From: Vreelandella arcis
Lineage (GTDB): Bacteria; Pseudomonadota; Gammaproteobacteria; Pseudomonadales; Halomonadaceae
Assembly (NCBI RefSeq): GCF_900103865.1
Contig: NZ_FNII01000007.1
Coordinates: forward strand, 124,001-188,000
Direction: 5' to 3'
DNA: 64,000 bases
The notes below the pieces were generated by a model. The model was given only the letters and a program-made list of their open reading frames with translations, ran no database searches and was not told the DNA's origin. The position numbers and the translations under genes are program-made. This document shows, in pieces, positions 19,491 through 28,598 of this stretch. How positions within the stretch are numbered: the stretch's first letter is position 1; each line of letters begins with the position of its first letter.

Positions 19491-20963
19491 ATGCACGCCC
19501 AACAGCAGCAATTGATCAACGGCACCTGGGTCGCCGGCGAAGCAGACACCCTCACCAAGTACGATCCGGTTTCCGCGTCGTTGTTGTGGGAAGGGGGAGA
19601 GGCCTCCAGCGAACAGGTCGCCGCTGCGGTAGACGCCGCGCGGGGCGCCTTCCCCGGTTGGGCGCGCACGCCCTTTGACGAGCGCCAAGCGCTGGTCGAA
19701 CGTTTTGTCGAAGTGCTTACCGCTCGGCGTGAAGACCTGGCCGTAGCGATCGCCTCTGAAACCGGTAAGCCGCTCTGGGAAGCACGCACCGAAGCGGGCG
19801 CGATGATTGGTAAAGTGGCGCTCTCTCTGAAGGCTTACCATGAGCGCACCGGCGAGCGCGAAAAAGAGGTCGGCAGTGCAAAGGCCGTGCTGCGCCATCG
19901 CCCCCACGGCGTGATGGCGGTGTTCGGTCCTTACAACTTCCCCGGCCACTTGCCCAACGGCCACATGGTGCCAGCACTGCTGGCGGGTAACACTATGGTG
20001 TTCAAACCCAGCGACCAGACCCCGCTGACCGCCGATTTAACCCTGCAGTGCTGGTTGGAAGCCGGGCTGCCCGCCGGGGTAATCAACCTGGTGCAAGGTG
20101 GCGTGCCGGTAGGACAAGCCTTGGCTGGGCACCCCGATATTGATGGCCTGCTGTTTACCGGTAGTGCCAAAGTGGGCGGCATGCTACACCAGCAGTTTGC
20201 CGGGCAGTTGGATAAGATCCTCGCCCTGGAGTTGGGCGGCAACAACCCGCTGGTAGTAAAAGATGTCGATGACGAGCGTGCCGCGGTACTGAGCATCCTG
20301 CAGTCGGCGTTTCTGTCCGGCGGCCAGCGCTGCACCTGCGCTCGCCGCTTGATGGTGCCCCAGGGCGAAGTCGGTGATCGCCTGATTGACGCGCTTTCCG
20401 ACGCTATTGCCAAGCTGCACGTGGCCGGCCAGTTTGAGGAAGAACCCGCGCCCTTCTTTGGCGGCTTGGTCAGCGTAGCCGCCGCAGATGGTCTACTCAA
20501 GGCACAGGATGCGTTGGAAACCATGGGCGGCACGGTGATCAATCGCATGAAGCGCCTGCAAGACAACACCAGCCTGCTTAGCCCCGCGCTGATCGACGTG
20601 ACCGGCCTGGACGTGCCCGACGAGGAGCATTTTGGCCCGCTGCTGAAAATCCATCGCTACGGCGATTGGGATGAAGCGCTACAGCTTGCCAATAATACCC
20701 GCTACGGGCTTTCCGCCGGGCTGATCGGCGGCGATCAAGCTGACTGGGAAGATTTCCTGCTGCGTATTCGCGCCGGGATTGTTAACTGGAACCGCCAAAC
20801 CACCGGCGCTTCCGGCGATGCGCCGTTTGGCGGTGTGGGCGACAGCGGCAACCATCGGCCTAGTGCCTACTATGCAGCGGATTACTGCGCCTACCCGGTA
20901 GCGTCCATGGAAGCCGACAGCCTGGAAATGCCCGATACACTGCCCCCGGGAGTCAACCTATGA
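19491..20963 (+). CDS. astD: N-succinylglutamate 5-semialdehyde dehydrogenase (AstD)
   Basis: A 490-residue aldehyde dehydrogenase oxidising succinylglutamate semialdehyde to succinylglutamate with NAD. The catalytic Cys281 is in [11 protein letters not shown], the general-base Glu247 in ALELGGNNP, the coenzyme lysine in [10 protein letters not shown], and the cofactor-fold motif FTGSAKVG at about 222-229. The N-terminal [12 protein letters not shown] and C-terminal [22 protein letters not shown] are characteristic of AstD. GGAG lies 7 bases before the ATG. It overlaps astB by four bases (ATGA). Confidence 0.95.
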   Translation: MHAQQQQLINGTWVAGEADTLTKYDPVSASLLWEGGEASSEQVAAAVDAARGAFPGWARTPFDERQALVERFVEVLTARREDLAVAIASETGKPLWEARTEAGAMIGKVALSLKAYHERTGEREKEVGSAKAVLRHRPHGVMAVFGPYNFPGHLPNGHMVPALLAGNTMVFKPSDQTPLTADLTLQCWLEAGLPAGVINLVQGGVPVGQALAGHPDIDGLLFTGSAKVGGMLHQQFAGQLDKILALELGGNNPLVVKDVDDERAAVLSILQSAFLSGGQRCTCARRLMVPQGEVGDRLIDALSDAIAKLHVAGQFEEEPAPFFGGLVSVAAADGLLKAQDALETMGGTVINRMKRLQDNTSLLSPALIDVTGLDVPDEEHFGPLLKIHRYGDWDEALQLANNTRYGLSAGLIGGDQADWEDFLLRIRAGIVNWNRQTTGASGDAPFGGVGDSGNHRPSAYYAADYCAYPVASMEADSLEMPDTLPPGVNL

Positions 20964-22327
20964 GCGCCACCAACATCAGCAACGTCAGGGAAGTCAATTT
21001 CGACGGTTTGGTCGGCCCAACCCATAACTACTCGGGGCTGGCTGTGGGCAATGTCGCGTCCATGAGCCACGGCGGCCTGGTCTCCAATCCCAAAGAGGGC
21101 GCTTTGCAGGGGCTTGCCAAAATGAAGTCGCTGATGGACGCGGGCTACGCCCAGGGCGTACTGCCTCCCCAGCAGCGTCCGGATATTGGCGCGCTGCGTG
21201 ATTTGGGCTTTAGCGGCAGCAACCGCGAAGTACTGGCCCGTGCCGCCAAAGAGGCGCCGCAACTGCTGCGGGCGGTATGCTCTGCCTCCAGCATGTGGAC
21301 GGCTAATGCGGGCACCATTACCCCCAGTTTGGACGCAGCGGATGGCCGGGCGCATTTCACCCCTGCCAATCTGCAGTCCAGCTTTCATCGCTACTTGGAA
21401 CCGGGCACCACTGGGCGGGTGCTGCAGGCGATCTTCCGCGACGAGCAACATTTCGCCCACCACCCGGTGCTGCCCGCCACGCCAGCGTTTGCTGATGAAG
21501 GCGCGGCGAACCATACTCGCTTATGCGGTGAGTACGGCGAGCCGGGCGTTCATCTGTTCGTGTATGGCCGCCAGGCGTTTGGCGACGTGCATAGCGGCGC
21601 GCGCGAACCCAAGCGTTACCCTGCCCGCCAGACCTTGGAGGCCAGCCAAGCGGTGGCGCGCCAGCACGGGTTAACAGACGCGCAAACGGTGTTTGCCCAA
21701 CAGCACCCGGACGCCATCGATGCGGGTGTATTCCATAACGACGTCATTGCGGTGGGCAACGGCCCCGTGCTGCTCTACCACGAAATGGCCTTTCTGGACG
21801 AAGAAGGCACCCTGGATGAGTTGCGCGGCAAAATGACCACGCCGCTGATACCGGTGCGAGTGCCCTTGGAGGCAGTAAGCATGGAAGATGCCGTCGCGTC
21901 GTATCTGTTCAATTCGCAGCTGCTCTCCAACCCGGACGGCACCATGACCCTGGTAGTGCCAGGCGAATGCCAGGAGCGCGAGGCGGTATGGCGCACCATT
22001 CAAGATCTCCTACTGGCGGGCCATAATCCCATCAGTGACGTGATCGTTAAAGACGTTAAGCAAAGCATGCGCAACGGCGGCGGCCCCGCTTGCCTGCGCC
22101 TGCGCGTGGTGCTAACGGAGGCCGAACGTGCAGCGCTCTCTGGCCGCGTGCTGCTCAACGATGCGCTTTATGATGACCTAATCGCCTGGGTCAACCGTCA
22201 CTACCGCGACCGCCTCGCTCCCGATGATCTCGCCGACCCACAGCTGGCAGAAGAGTCCCTCACTGCACTGGATGAACTCACCCAATTACTCAAGATCGGG
22301 TCTGTTTACCCGTTTCAGTTGGGGTAG
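20960..22327 (+). CDS. astB: N-succinylarginine dihydrolase (AstB)
   Basis: A 455-residue guanidino-modifying-fold enzyme that turns N-succinylarginine into succinylornithine, ammonia and CO2. [17 protein letters not shown] at the N-terminus is diagnostic. The catalytic triad is visible as Glu180, His259 (in GVFHND) and the nucleophile Cys378 (in [11 protein letters not shown]). It is the last ast gene here; astE (succinylglutamate desuccinylase) does not follow, so the final step must be encoded elsewhere. No strong terminator is seen after it, only an AT-rich stem (GGTTTTT at 22343 with AAAAACC ending 22360). Confidence 0.96.
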   Translation: MSATNISNVREVNFDGLVGPTHNYSGLAVGNVASMSHGGLVSNPKEGALQGLAKMKSLMDAGYAQGVLPPQQRPDIGALRDLGFSGSNREVLARAAKEAPQLLRAVCSASSMWTANAGTITPSLDAADGRAHFTPANLQSSFHRYLEPGTTGRVLQAIFRDEQHFAHHPVLPATPAFADEGAANHTRLCGEYGEPGVHLFVYGRQAFGDVHSGAREPKRYPARQTLEASQAVARQHGLTDAQTVFAQQHPDAIDAGVFHNDVIAVGNGPVLLYHEMAFLDEEGTLDELRGKMTTPLIPVRVPLEAVSMEDAVASYLFNSQLLSNPDGTMTLVVPGECQEREAVWRTIQDLLLAGHNPISDVIVKDVKQSMRNGGGPACLRLRVVLTEAERAALSGRVLLNDALYDDLIAWVNRHYRDRLAPDDLADPQLAEESLTALDELTQLLKIGSVYPFQLG

Positions 22328-22389
22328 GAGCTCCCAGCAGTTGGTTTTTAGGGAAAAACCATAGGCTAGTCGTCTCCAGGCCATAGTCC

Positions 22390-22437
22390 TTGCAGGTGTA
22401 TTCAAGGGTGCTATGATTTGTGTTAACTATTCACACA
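22390..22437 (+). promoter_or_regulatory. Promoter and candidate operator of the parDE-like module
   Basis: TTGCAG at 22390-22395 and TATGAT at 22412-22417 are 16 bases apart, 4/6 and 5/6 matches to consensus. Just downstream, TGTGT at 22419-22423 and ACACA at 22433-22437 form an inverted repeat over the expected transcription start. This is where antitoxin autorepressors usually bind. Confidence 0.5.
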
Positions 22438-22448
22438 GGGGGTTGGCT

Positions 22449-22691
22449 ATGCCCAGAACAACGAGCATTACTATCGGCGAACAACTAGACGATTTTGTGG
22501 GGAAATTGATTGCGTCTGGTCGCTACGGCTCAACCAGTGAGGTCGTGCGTTCAGCCTTGAGATTACTTGAGCGCCAGGAGCATCAAACGGCAGCGTTGAG
22601 AAATGCTGTTGCAGAGGGTGAGCGTAGCGGTGAAAGCAACTTGTCTCTGCACGATATAGCCGCCCAGGTAAAACAGAAACACGATGTATAA
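22449..22691 (+). CDS. ParD-like ribbon-helix-helix antitoxin
   Basis: An 80-residue protein with the CC2985/ParD pattern. A short N-terminal beta strand, RTTSITIGEQLDDFV, is followed by the helices GRYGSTSEVVRSALRLLERQE that form a ribbon-helix-helix DNA-binding dimer. The C-terminal tail would wrap the toxin. AGGGGG precedes the ATG at 22449; a longer frame to 22413 runs into the promoter. It overlaps the toxin gene by 8 bases, the normal arrangement for type II toxin-antitoxin pairs, and probably represses its own promoter. Confidence 0.88.
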   Translation: MPRTTSITIGEQLDDFVGKLIASGRYGSTSEVVRSALRLLERQEHQTAALRNAVAEGERSGESNLSLHDIAAQVKQKHDV

Positions 22692-22977
22692 GCTGTCCAA
22701 CCTGGCGGCAGAAGATTTTGCCTCCATTTACGAGTATACCCTGCTTAACTTCGGCGCTCTCCAGGCCGATGCTTACACTGATAATCTTGAGGGCACCTTG
22801 CGCCTACTGTCTGGTTCTCCGCTAATGGGTTGTGAGTGCCCAGAGATCGGCGATGGAGTACGCCGTCATGATCACCAACGACACGCCATTTTTTACCGGC
22901 AACGTGAGCAAGATATTTTTGTCATCAGGATACTCCATCAGCAGATGGAACCGTTGAAACATGTTTTTGAACTATGA
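22684..22977 (+). CDS. ParE/RelE-superfamily toxin
   Basis: A 97-residue toxin of the ParE type. It opens MYKLSNLAAEDFASIYEYTLLNFG, with the family's LS..A..D...I..Y pattern, and continues SPLMGCECPEIGDGVRRHDHQRHAIFYR and IFVIRILHQQMEPLKHV. ParE toxins inhibit DNA gyrase; RelE relatives cleave mRNA. The R-H-...-H-x-I-FYR strand and HQQM end favour ParE. It overlaps both the antitoxin gene and the longest form of the next frame. Confidence 0.88.
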   Translation: MYKLSNLAAEDFASIYEYTLLNFGALQADAYTDNLEGTLRLLSGSPLMGCECPEIGDGVRRHDHQRHAIFYRQREQDIFVIRILHQQMEPLKHVFEL

Positions 22978-23035
22978 CGGTGAGCGTAAAAAGCCTGATA
23001 GCATCTTAACGACCGAGTCCTGTCCTAGAGGCATC

Positions 23036-24034
23036 GTGCTCTCAGGAAGTCGCATTGCGACATGCATGTTGACCTTAACGATAGGAGTGCTGTTTTCAAT
23101 GCCGATCAGTACAAATGCAGGCGGTTTGAATTTCGAGGTGTTAGTTTCAGAGCAGGGCGCAGCGAGCCAAGTACCAGCACTTCAGCGCTTTGAAGCGCGA
23201 GATGGAACAGCATTAGCGTATCGGCATTATCCCAGTGAATCTCCTACTGCACTTATTGTTCTTCATGGATCAGGAACGGATAGCAAATATTTGGCCACTT
23301 TTGCCCAGGCGTTAGCTGATGCAGGCGCCGCAGCTGTGTATACCCCTGATATACGGGGTCATGGCCCCTCTCCGCAACGGCGCGGCGATATCGACTATAT
23401 CCATCAGCTTGAGGACGATCTGGCTGATTTTATTTATCACATCAAAACGGAAAACTCAGCAATATCCAGATTAGTGGTAGGAGGCCATTCGTCAGGCGGA
23501 GGACTTGCTATACGCTTTGCTGGTGGGGAGTACGGGCACCTTGCCTCTGCATACCTCCTGCTGGCGCCCTATCTGGGGCACGATGCCCCTACCGTTCGTA
23601 ATAACTCGGGGGGATGGGCTGAGCCGAGTGTGGCTAAAATTATTGCGCTATCTCTTCTCAACAGGCTCGGCGTAAAAGGCTTGAATGGCGTGACCGTGCT
23701 GCGATTTAACCTACCTCCTGAGTACCGGGATGGGTCAGAGACACTGGCTTATTCTTATCGGCTGATGACGGGGTTTAATCCCTCTAACTACCCGGATGAC
23801 CTTCGTTCTATCAATGTGCCGAGCCTTTTCCTAACCGGCGCCGAGGATGAAGCCTTTTTCGCCGATCGCTTTGAGTCTACCGTTCGACCGCATGTCCCTG
23901 ACGCCGAGGTCACCACTGTCCCCGGCACATCGCACTTGGGGCTGTTAGTGAATGAAGAAGGCACTGAAATAGTGCGTCAGTGGCTTCAAGCGCGAAGCAG
24001 GACATCATCGATGTGTACTTTTGAAAACAGCTAA
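23036..24034 (+). CDS. Exported alpha/beta hydrolase (lysophospholipase / S33-like)
   Basis: A 332-residue alpha/beta hydrolase. IVLHGSGTDSKYLATFAQAL holds the oxyanion segment, RGHGPSPQRRG resembles monoacylglycerol-lipase-like enzymes, and the nucleophile elbow is GGHSSGGG. The acid is likely in LTGAEDEAFF and the histidine in GTSHLGLL. From the GTG at 23036 (AGAGG upstream), the first 27 residues form a plausible signal peptide ending PISTNAGG. An ATG at 22961 inside the toxin gene and one at 23066 are alternatives. Base composition is lower in G+C than nearby genes (27 of 60 at 23221-23280), suggesting recent acquisition. The substrate is unknown. Confidence 0.78.
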   Translation: MLSGSRIATCMLTLTIGVLFSMPISTNAGGLNFEVLVSEQGAASQVPALQRFEARDGTALAYRHYPSESPTALIVLHGSGTDSKYLATFAQALADAGAAAVYTPDIRGHGPSPQRRGDIDYIHQLEDDLADFIYHIKTENSAISRLVVGGHSSGGGLAIRFAGGEYGHLASAYLLLAPYLGHDAPTVRNNSGGWAEPSVAKIIALSLLNRLGVKGLNGVTVLRFNLPPEYRDGSETLAYSYRLMTGFNPSNYPDDLRSINVPSLFLTGAEDEAFFADRFESTVRPHVPDAEVTTVPGTSHLGLLVNEEGTEIVRQWLQARSRTSSMCTFENS

Positions 24035-24125
24035 AGTTTGATGGATGATAATCAGAAGAGAGCACTCAGTTAGGGGCATATGAAGTATCAGTTTTAAGTT
24101 AACCACCGTACTGGAGACCGGCGAT

Positions 24126-24617
24126 TTGAGAAAAGTATTAATGAGCGCCTGTCTCTTGGGTAAAAAGGTTCGCTATGATGGTGGCGCCCTTTCCGTGGAT
24201 GATCAGATCGTTGAGCAGTGGCGTTCTGAAGGACGAATCGTTTCTGTTTGCCCCGAAGTTGAGGCGGGGATGAGTATTCCCAGGCCGCCCGCGGAGATTT
24301 TCCAAGGCAGTGGTAAGGGTGTTTTAAACGGTGAGGTCGATGTTATCGAAAACGATGGAGGCAAGGTGACCAATGAATTTTTAGCAGGTGCCTCTATCGC
24401 TTTGAACCTGTGCCGTAAATTCGATATCGATATCGCAGTGCTTGCTGAGTTCAGTCCTTCATGCGGAAGCACCGCTATTTATGACGGCAGTTTCTCTGGT
24501 AAAAAAGTACCGGGTATGGGAGTAACAGCCGCACTGCTTCGGGAACATGGTGTGCACGTGTTTAGTCAGTATGAAATAGCCCAAGCTAACACTGCACTTC
24601 TTGCTACAAGTTCGTGA
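24126..24617 (+). CDS. DUF523-family protein
   Basis: A 163-residue protein matching DUF523. It has MSACLLGKKVRYDGG near the start, VCPEVEAGMSIPRPPAEI at about 40-57, and EFSPSCGSTAIYDGSFSGKKVPGMGVTAALL toward the end. Three cysteines (in SACLLG, VCPEVE and SPSCGS) are family-conserved and may bind a metal or cluster; the biochemical role is unknown. A TTG start at 24126 gives the family's usual N-terminus; ATG 24141 is the alternative. It overlaps the start of the next frame by four bases. Confidence 0.87.
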   Translation: MRKVLMSACLLGKKVRYDGGALSVDDQIVEQWRSEGRIVSVCPEVEAGMSIPRPPAEIFQGSGKGVLNGEVDVIENDGGKVTNEFLAGASIALNLCRKFDIDIAVLAEFSPSCGSTAIYDGSFSGKKVPGMGVTAALLREHGVHVFSQYEIAQANTALLATSS

Positions 24618-24640
24618 AAGCAGCACTAGGATATCGAGAT

Positions 24641-25066
24641 ATGACGCCTATTATTCGGTCTACTAACGACAAGGCGTTCGCGGAAAAATTAATTCGCCAA
24701 AATATGTCTGCTTACTACGAACAGTTGGATATGCGCTGGAATACAGCCCTGTTTGATAAACAATGGGATGAGTTAGACAGTTACGAATTAGTTATTAACG
24801 CTAGCCCAGTAGGGTTGTTATGCATAAATCACGATGAAGCCGCTTACTATATTAGAGAGCTACAAATTGATCAGAAGTGGCAGCGCCAAGGCTTAGGCAC
24901 AACGGCTATTCGCTACACGGAGGAAACTGCCCAACAGTCGGGCATCCGCTTACTTCGGCTGCGTGTGTTTTGCATCAACCCAGCAATAGCGCTATACGAG
25001 CGTATGGGGTTTCGCGTGCGTAAAACCGAGGGCGGGACTCACTATATGGAGAAAAGGATTGATTAG
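24641..25066 (+). CDS. GNAT-family N-acetyltransferase
   Basis: A 141-residue single-domain acetyltransferase. The acetyl-CoA loop is QRQGLGTTAIRYTEE, after the strand AAYYIRELQIDQKW. The last motif, RVFCINPAIALYERMGFRV, is typical of GNAT proteins with NPAA-like helices. The acceptor substrate is unknown. An AGGA lies 9 bases before the ATG at 24641. The frame also opens at a GTG overlapping the DUF523 stop (24614), which would translationally couple the two genes. Confidence 0.85.
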   Translation: MTPIIRSTNDKAFAEKLIRQNMSAYYEQLDMRWNTALFDKQWDELDSYELVINASPVGLLCINHDEAAYYIRELQIDQKWQRQGLGTTAIRYTEETAQQSGIRLLRLRVFCINPAIALYERMGFRVRKTEGGTHYMEKRID

Positions 25067-25102
25067 CTGCTCAAACTGAATCGTGTTGTACTCCCTGATG
25101 CC

Positions 25103-25576
25103 TTACTCCTTTACTGTCGCAATGATGTCTGTCATATCGGTCACTTCTAAACCATCCTCCCGTATTAGTTTCGTTTCAACACGCAGTCCATCCCTCGTTT
25201 GTAGCTGAAGGCGAAGCGGTGTATTGCCAGGTTCTAAGTGCTCTCCGCCCCACTCGCGAAGGGCGATAACCACGGGGAAGAGTGCGTGGCCTTTCGCTGT
25301 TAGCGCATAGCCTTTGCGGGCTCGTTGTCCTGAATCACGGTATTGGTAGCGCTCTAAAATACCTTCTTGAACCAATCTGGCAAGCCGGTTGGACAAAACT
25401 GAGCGAGTAATACCCAGGTCTTCTCTGATTTGATCGAAGCGCTCAGCACCACATATCACTTCTCGCAGAATCAGCAGCGACCACGTATCTCCCACAGCCC
25501 GGATCGCCTTGGCAAGCGAGCATTCTGAGACGGGAACACGTGTGTGGGAAGTGTGTGTTTCGGTGTGGTTTTTCAT
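25103..25576 (-). CDS. HxlR-family transcriptional regulator
   Basis: A 157-residue winged-helix regulator. CSLAKAIRAVGDTWSLLILREV carries the conserved N-terminal cysteine and tryptophan, and the recognition region is FDQIREDLGITRSVLSNRLARLVQEGILERYQY. The C-terminal 40 residues extend beyond the minimal domain. HxlR proteins respond to redox state, aldehydes, quinones or drugs. It diverges from an MFS transporter, with a perfect 11-bp inverted repeat between the two starts. It very likely regulates that transporter and itself. Confidence 0.9.
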   Translation of the reverse strand: MKNHTETHTSHTRVPVSECSLAKAIRAVGDTWSLLILREVICGAERFDQIREDLGITRSVLSNRLARLVQEGILERYQYRDSGQRARKGYALTAKGHALFPVVIALREWGGEHLEPGNTPLRLQLQTRDGLRVETKLIREDGLEVTDMTDIIATVKE

Positions 25577-25622
25577 ATTCCAATGATAGCAAAGTTTGAA
25601 AACAGAACTAAGCGCGACTACC

Positions 25623-25645
25623 CTGAGTCTTTATTAAAGACTCAG
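25623..25645. promoter_or_regulatory. Perfect inverted repeat, probable HxlR operator
   Basis: CTGAGTCTTTA at 25623-25633 and TAAAGACTCAG at 25635-25645 are exact reverse complements around one central T. The site lies between the divergent HxlR and MFS genes, ten bases before the MFS ATG, where a bound dimer would block both transcription and ribosome access. Confidence 0.65.
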
Positions 25646-25654
25646 GTGGCCGAT

Positions 25655-26866
25655 ATGACACAATCTGACTTTCTCCACGAGCGCGATCCTACAGCGCTCA
25701 CAACTGACCTTCGTACACTCGCTGCGCTGGCCTTGGTACCGGCAATCGGCCTAGGTATTGCACGATTTTCCTACGCATTACTTCTACCCTCTATGAGCTC
25801 AAGTCTTGGGTGGAGCTATGCCGATGCAGGCTGGATGACCTCGGTAAACGCAGCAGGGTATCTTATTGCCGCGCTGATTTCGGCCCGTTTTATTGGAGTT
25901 GTTGGGGCCAATCGAGTCATGCGTACGGGGATCTTCGCATGCGTGATCGCTTTGATCATGATGGGGGTATTTCGCCACACTGCATTACTCAACATCTCCT
26001 GGTTTTTGGCTGGACTAGGCGGCGCTAGTGCGTTTATTGCTGGTGGGGTTATCGCCGCCCAAGTATCCCAACGCCATCCGGCACGAGCGTCGTTTTTACT
26101 CGGCATCTTCTATGCGGGGCCAGGTTTAGGCATTGTGCTTTCGGGGGTTGGCGTTCCCTGGGTTCTGAGCCACTGGGGCACAACGGCTTGGCCTAATGCT
26201 TGGTTAGCATTGGCGGCCATATCAGTGGTACTCGCACTCGGCGTCGTATGGGGTGTTCGCGTCATGCCACAAAGCCGAGTTCAGGCACATGCATCGGCAC
26301 CATTAGCTTCTATGCAGTGGATGCTGGTTGGCTATGGTTTTTTCGGGGCAGGCTATATTACTTACATGACGTTCATGATCGCCTGGATACAGTCCCACGG
26401 TGAGAGTGCCGCGTTTCAATCGCTATTCTGGATCGTGCTGGGCTTGGCTGTGACTGTCTTCCCTTGGCTTTGGGCTGGTGTGCTGCAAAATCAGCGCCAC
26501 GGACGTGCATTTGCGATGCTTAATGGATTGACCCTGATTGGCGCTGCATTGCCGCTTATGTCAAGTGCTTGGCCTGTTTTACTGGCGTCGTCTGCGGTTT
26601 TCGGTTGTGCCTTTTTTGGTGTCGTGGCGTCTACGACGGCCTTCGTGCGGAGAAATTGCCATGCTTCGTCATTGGCGTCGGGTATTGGTGCGATGACGGT
26701 CGCGTTTAGTATTGGCCAGACATTGGGGCCAACGCTAAGTGGTTGGTTGAACGATCTAACTGGGGGGCTGACGGTAGGATTATTAACGTCAGCCGTCTTT
26801 TTAAGCGCCGCAGCGCTAATAGGTTTATTGCAAAAAGATTTCGGGGCAGGGCTGTCAGCACAATGA
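25655..26866 (+). CDS. YbfB/YjiJ-family MFS transporter
   Basis: A 403-residue inner-membrane carrier with about 12 hydrophobic helices. GIARFSYALLLPSMSSSLGWSYADAGWMTSVNAAGYLIAAL near the N-terminus is typical of the YbfB/YjiJ branch. Members export or import small organics, and the substrate is not predictable. CAGGTGG precedes the chosen ATG; an in-frame start at 25544 would overlap the regulator gene and cover the palindrome, so it is rejected. Expression is probably controlled by the divergent HxlR regulator. Confidence 0.85.
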   Translation: MTQSDFLHERDPTALTTDLRTLAALALVPAIGLGIARFSYALLLPSMSSSLGWSYADAGWMTSVNAAGYLIAALISARFIGVVGANRVMRTGIFACVIALIMMGVFRHTALLNISWFLAGLGGASAFIAGGVIAAQVSQRHPARASFLLGIFYAGPGLGIVLSGVGVPWVLSHWGTTAWPNAWLALAAISVVLALGVVWGVRVMPQSRVQAHASAPLASMQWMLVGYGFFGAGYITYMTFMIAWIQSHGESAAFQSLFWIVLGLAVTVFPWLWAGVLQNQRHGRAFAMLNGLTLIGAALPLMSSAWPVLLASSAVFGCAFFGVVASTTAFVRRNCHASSLASGIGAMTVAFSIGQTLGPTLSGWLNDLTGGLTVGLLTSAVFLSAAALIGLLQKDFGAGLSAQ

Positions 26867-26949
26867 ATATCAGGTATGGCTGGCTATCTGCTTGCACCAT
26901 GCCAACGGCGCCCATACTGTCATGTTCGTTTAAGTCGCTCTTGGGTTAA

Positions 26950-27876
26950 CTAGTTAAGTTGTTTGGCTTTGCCAATATTGAGCAGGGCAATACCTGCACC
27001 AATTAATAGAGCGCCTAGTAGTAAGCCCTCGGGGGCGGTTTCACCTTGTAGCAATATGGCGACCGGAACGCCCACCACGGCGCCGACGGAACCTAATAAA
27101 CTCAGAAACACCGGGCCGCCGCTCTTCTGTAGCAGAAAGAGCAGTAAGAACTGGCCGGCGAAGACCAGCGCCTGTACACCAATCAGCATGATCGGCAGGA
27201 AGCGGTCTGTCGAAACACCCAGTGAGAATCCCGGCAGTAAACTCACGCAGAGTAAAATGACGGCCGCGGCGATGAGCATCCCGGGTGCCAGTGCATCGCT
27301 GGAAACGCCAACTGGCCAGCGCAAGGTTCGGTAGAGGTTGCCGATGGCCAGCAGTACGGGGCCAATCAAGGCGAGGAGAATCCAGAGGTAATTGGCATCA
27401 GGCGCGGAAAGCTTATGGAAGGCCAGGGTGATGGCGCCTGCTAGGGCTGATATAACCCCCGCTGCCCGGGTAACCTGGAAGCGTTCCATTTTTAACGTTA
27501 ATGCGCCGACGTAGGTGAGTAGTGGTGGCAGGGTGATGATTAATGCCACGAACCCAGCACCCACATGGGGGATGGCTAAGAAAAATAGCAGGTTGGCGCC
27601 CGCCACGCCTAGCAAACCGGATACGGCGTAATACTCAAGGGTGCGAAGGTTAACCGGCGGTAGATTGCGGCGAAAGGCTGCGAGAACCAGCAGAATTAGC
27701 GCCGCCCCCGAAATGGACCAAAACAAAAAAGCGACCGCTGACAGCTGCATTTCACCAGCAAGTTTAGCCAAATTGGTCGATAGACCCAGCAAGGCGCCAC
27801 AGGCTAACAGATACATCAGTGGGGCAAGCCAGGCTCGTTTAGGTGAGTGTGTGACGCTTGTGGTTGATAATGTCAT
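26950..27876 (-). CDS. EamA-family (DMT superfamily) transporter
   Basis: A 308-residue membrane protein of ten predicted helices arranged as two EamA repeats (residues 15-145 and 160-300). The second repeat ends SLLGSVGAVVGVPVAILLQGETAPEGLLLGALLIGAGIALL, a common EamA pattern. Family members export amino acids, nucleotides or drugs; the substrate here is unknown. It diverges from a MarR-family gene with two identical palindromes between them, so it is likely under MarR control. Confidence 0.85.
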   Translation of the reverse strand: MTLSTTSVTHSPKRAWLAPLMYLLACGALLGLSTNLAKLAGEMQLSAVAFLFWSISGAALILLVLAAFRRNLPPVNLRTLEYYAVSGLLGVAGANLLFFLAIPHVGAGFVALIITLPPLLTYVGALTLKMERFQVTRAAGVISALAGAITLAFHKLSAPDANYLWILLALIGPVLLAIGNLYRTLRWPVGVSSDALAPGMLIAAAVILLCVSLLPGFSLGVSTDRFLPIMLIGVQALVFAGQFLLLFLLQKSGGPVFLSLLGSVGAVVGVPVAILLQGETAPEGLLLGALLIGAGIALLNIGKAKQLN

Positions 27877-27898
27877 TCGTCATGCTCTCGATAAGTAT

Positions 27899-27910
27899 CT
27901 TGACGTCAAG
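27899..27910. promoter_or_regulatory. MarR operator candidate, copy 1
   Basis: The perfect palindrome CTTGACGTCAAG lies upstream of the EamA gene and is flanked by TAT and GTA. An identical core recurs 27 bases away. Two equal sites between divergent regulator and transporter genes are the normal layout of a MarR autoregulated operator. Confidence 0.72.
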
Positions 27911-27925
27911 GTATGCGCGATTAAT

Positions 27926-27937
27926 CTTGACGTCAAG
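27926..27937. promoter_or_regulatory. MarR operator candidate, copy 2
   Basis: The second exact CTTGACGTCAAG, here extended to an 18-bp palindrome by flanking TAT and ATA. It lies 24 bases before the MarR ATG. The 27-base centre-to-centre spacing puts the sites roughly two and a half helical turns apart. Confidence 0.72.
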
Positions 27938-27960
27938 ATAATTAGGCGCAAAATGCTCAT

Positions 27961-28449
27961 ATGGATCATGTAGACAACATTCTCAAACAGTGGCGGCAGG
28001 AGAGGCCCGACCTTGATGTTACGCCCATGGGCACCATCGGGCGGGTCAAACGGCTGAACCATACCTTAATGCGTGCAATGGAGAAGACCTGGGCGAAATA
28101 CGGTCTTAGTGACGCAAGTTTTGACGTTCTAGCAACGCTACGCCGAGAGGGGGCGCCCTACGCCTTATCGCCTGGGGATTTGATGGCATCCACCATGGTC
28201 ACCTCAGGCACCATGACCCACCGTATCAATCAACTGGAAAAGGCAGGGTTGATTGAGCGGGTCAAAAACCCAGACGATGGCCGTGGTTTTCTGATCTCTC
28301 TCTCGCAGCCTGGATTTGATTTGATCGACGAAGCAGTGGCCGCCCATGTGGAAACCCAGGCACAGCTGGTGAGCGGGCTGACCGAAGAGCAACGGGAGCA
28401 ACTCGATGAGTTGCTTAAGCATTTCCTGGCGGGATTTGAGCAGCAGTGA
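27961..28449 (+). CDS. MarR-family transcriptional regulator
   Basis: A 162-residue winged-helix protein. LSDASFDVLATLRREGAPYALSPGDLMASTMVTSGTMTHRINQLEKAGLIERVKNPDDGRGFLISLS contains the recognition helix (SGTMTHRINQLEKAG) and the DDGR wing characteristic of MarR. Two CTTGACGTCAAG palindromes precede it, and the EamA transporter gene diverges from it. It is therefore the probable repressor of both. The inducing ligand is unknown. Confidence 0.9.
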   Translation: MDHVDNILKQWRQERPDLDVTPMGTIGRVKRLNHTLMRAMEKTWAKYGLSDASFDVLATLRREGAPYALSPGDLMASTMVTSGTMTHRINQLEKAGLIERVKNPDDGRGFLISLSQPGFDLIDEAVAAHVETQAQLVSGLTEEQREQLDELLKHFLAGFEQQ

Positions 28450-28598
28450 TGCGTGCGTGTTACGCGCTCCTTTACAGGATGGAATGACCGGGACGATGAA
28501 GGCGTTTACGCCAAACCAACCCGCTGCGGTGGCGGCTTGACTGAGCTCATGTAGACTGCTGTCCATCAACCTGAACAGCAAAAGGTCCAGCTTCAGCC

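Noticed and set aside
22343..22360. Terminator after astB
   Set aside because: GGTTTTT/AAAAACC forms an AT-rich hairpin without a following T run; too weak to list as a terminator.
28450..28598. Cobalamin riboswitch upstream of bluB
   Set aside because: I looked for the B12-box and flanking conserved elements and found none in the 150-base leader.
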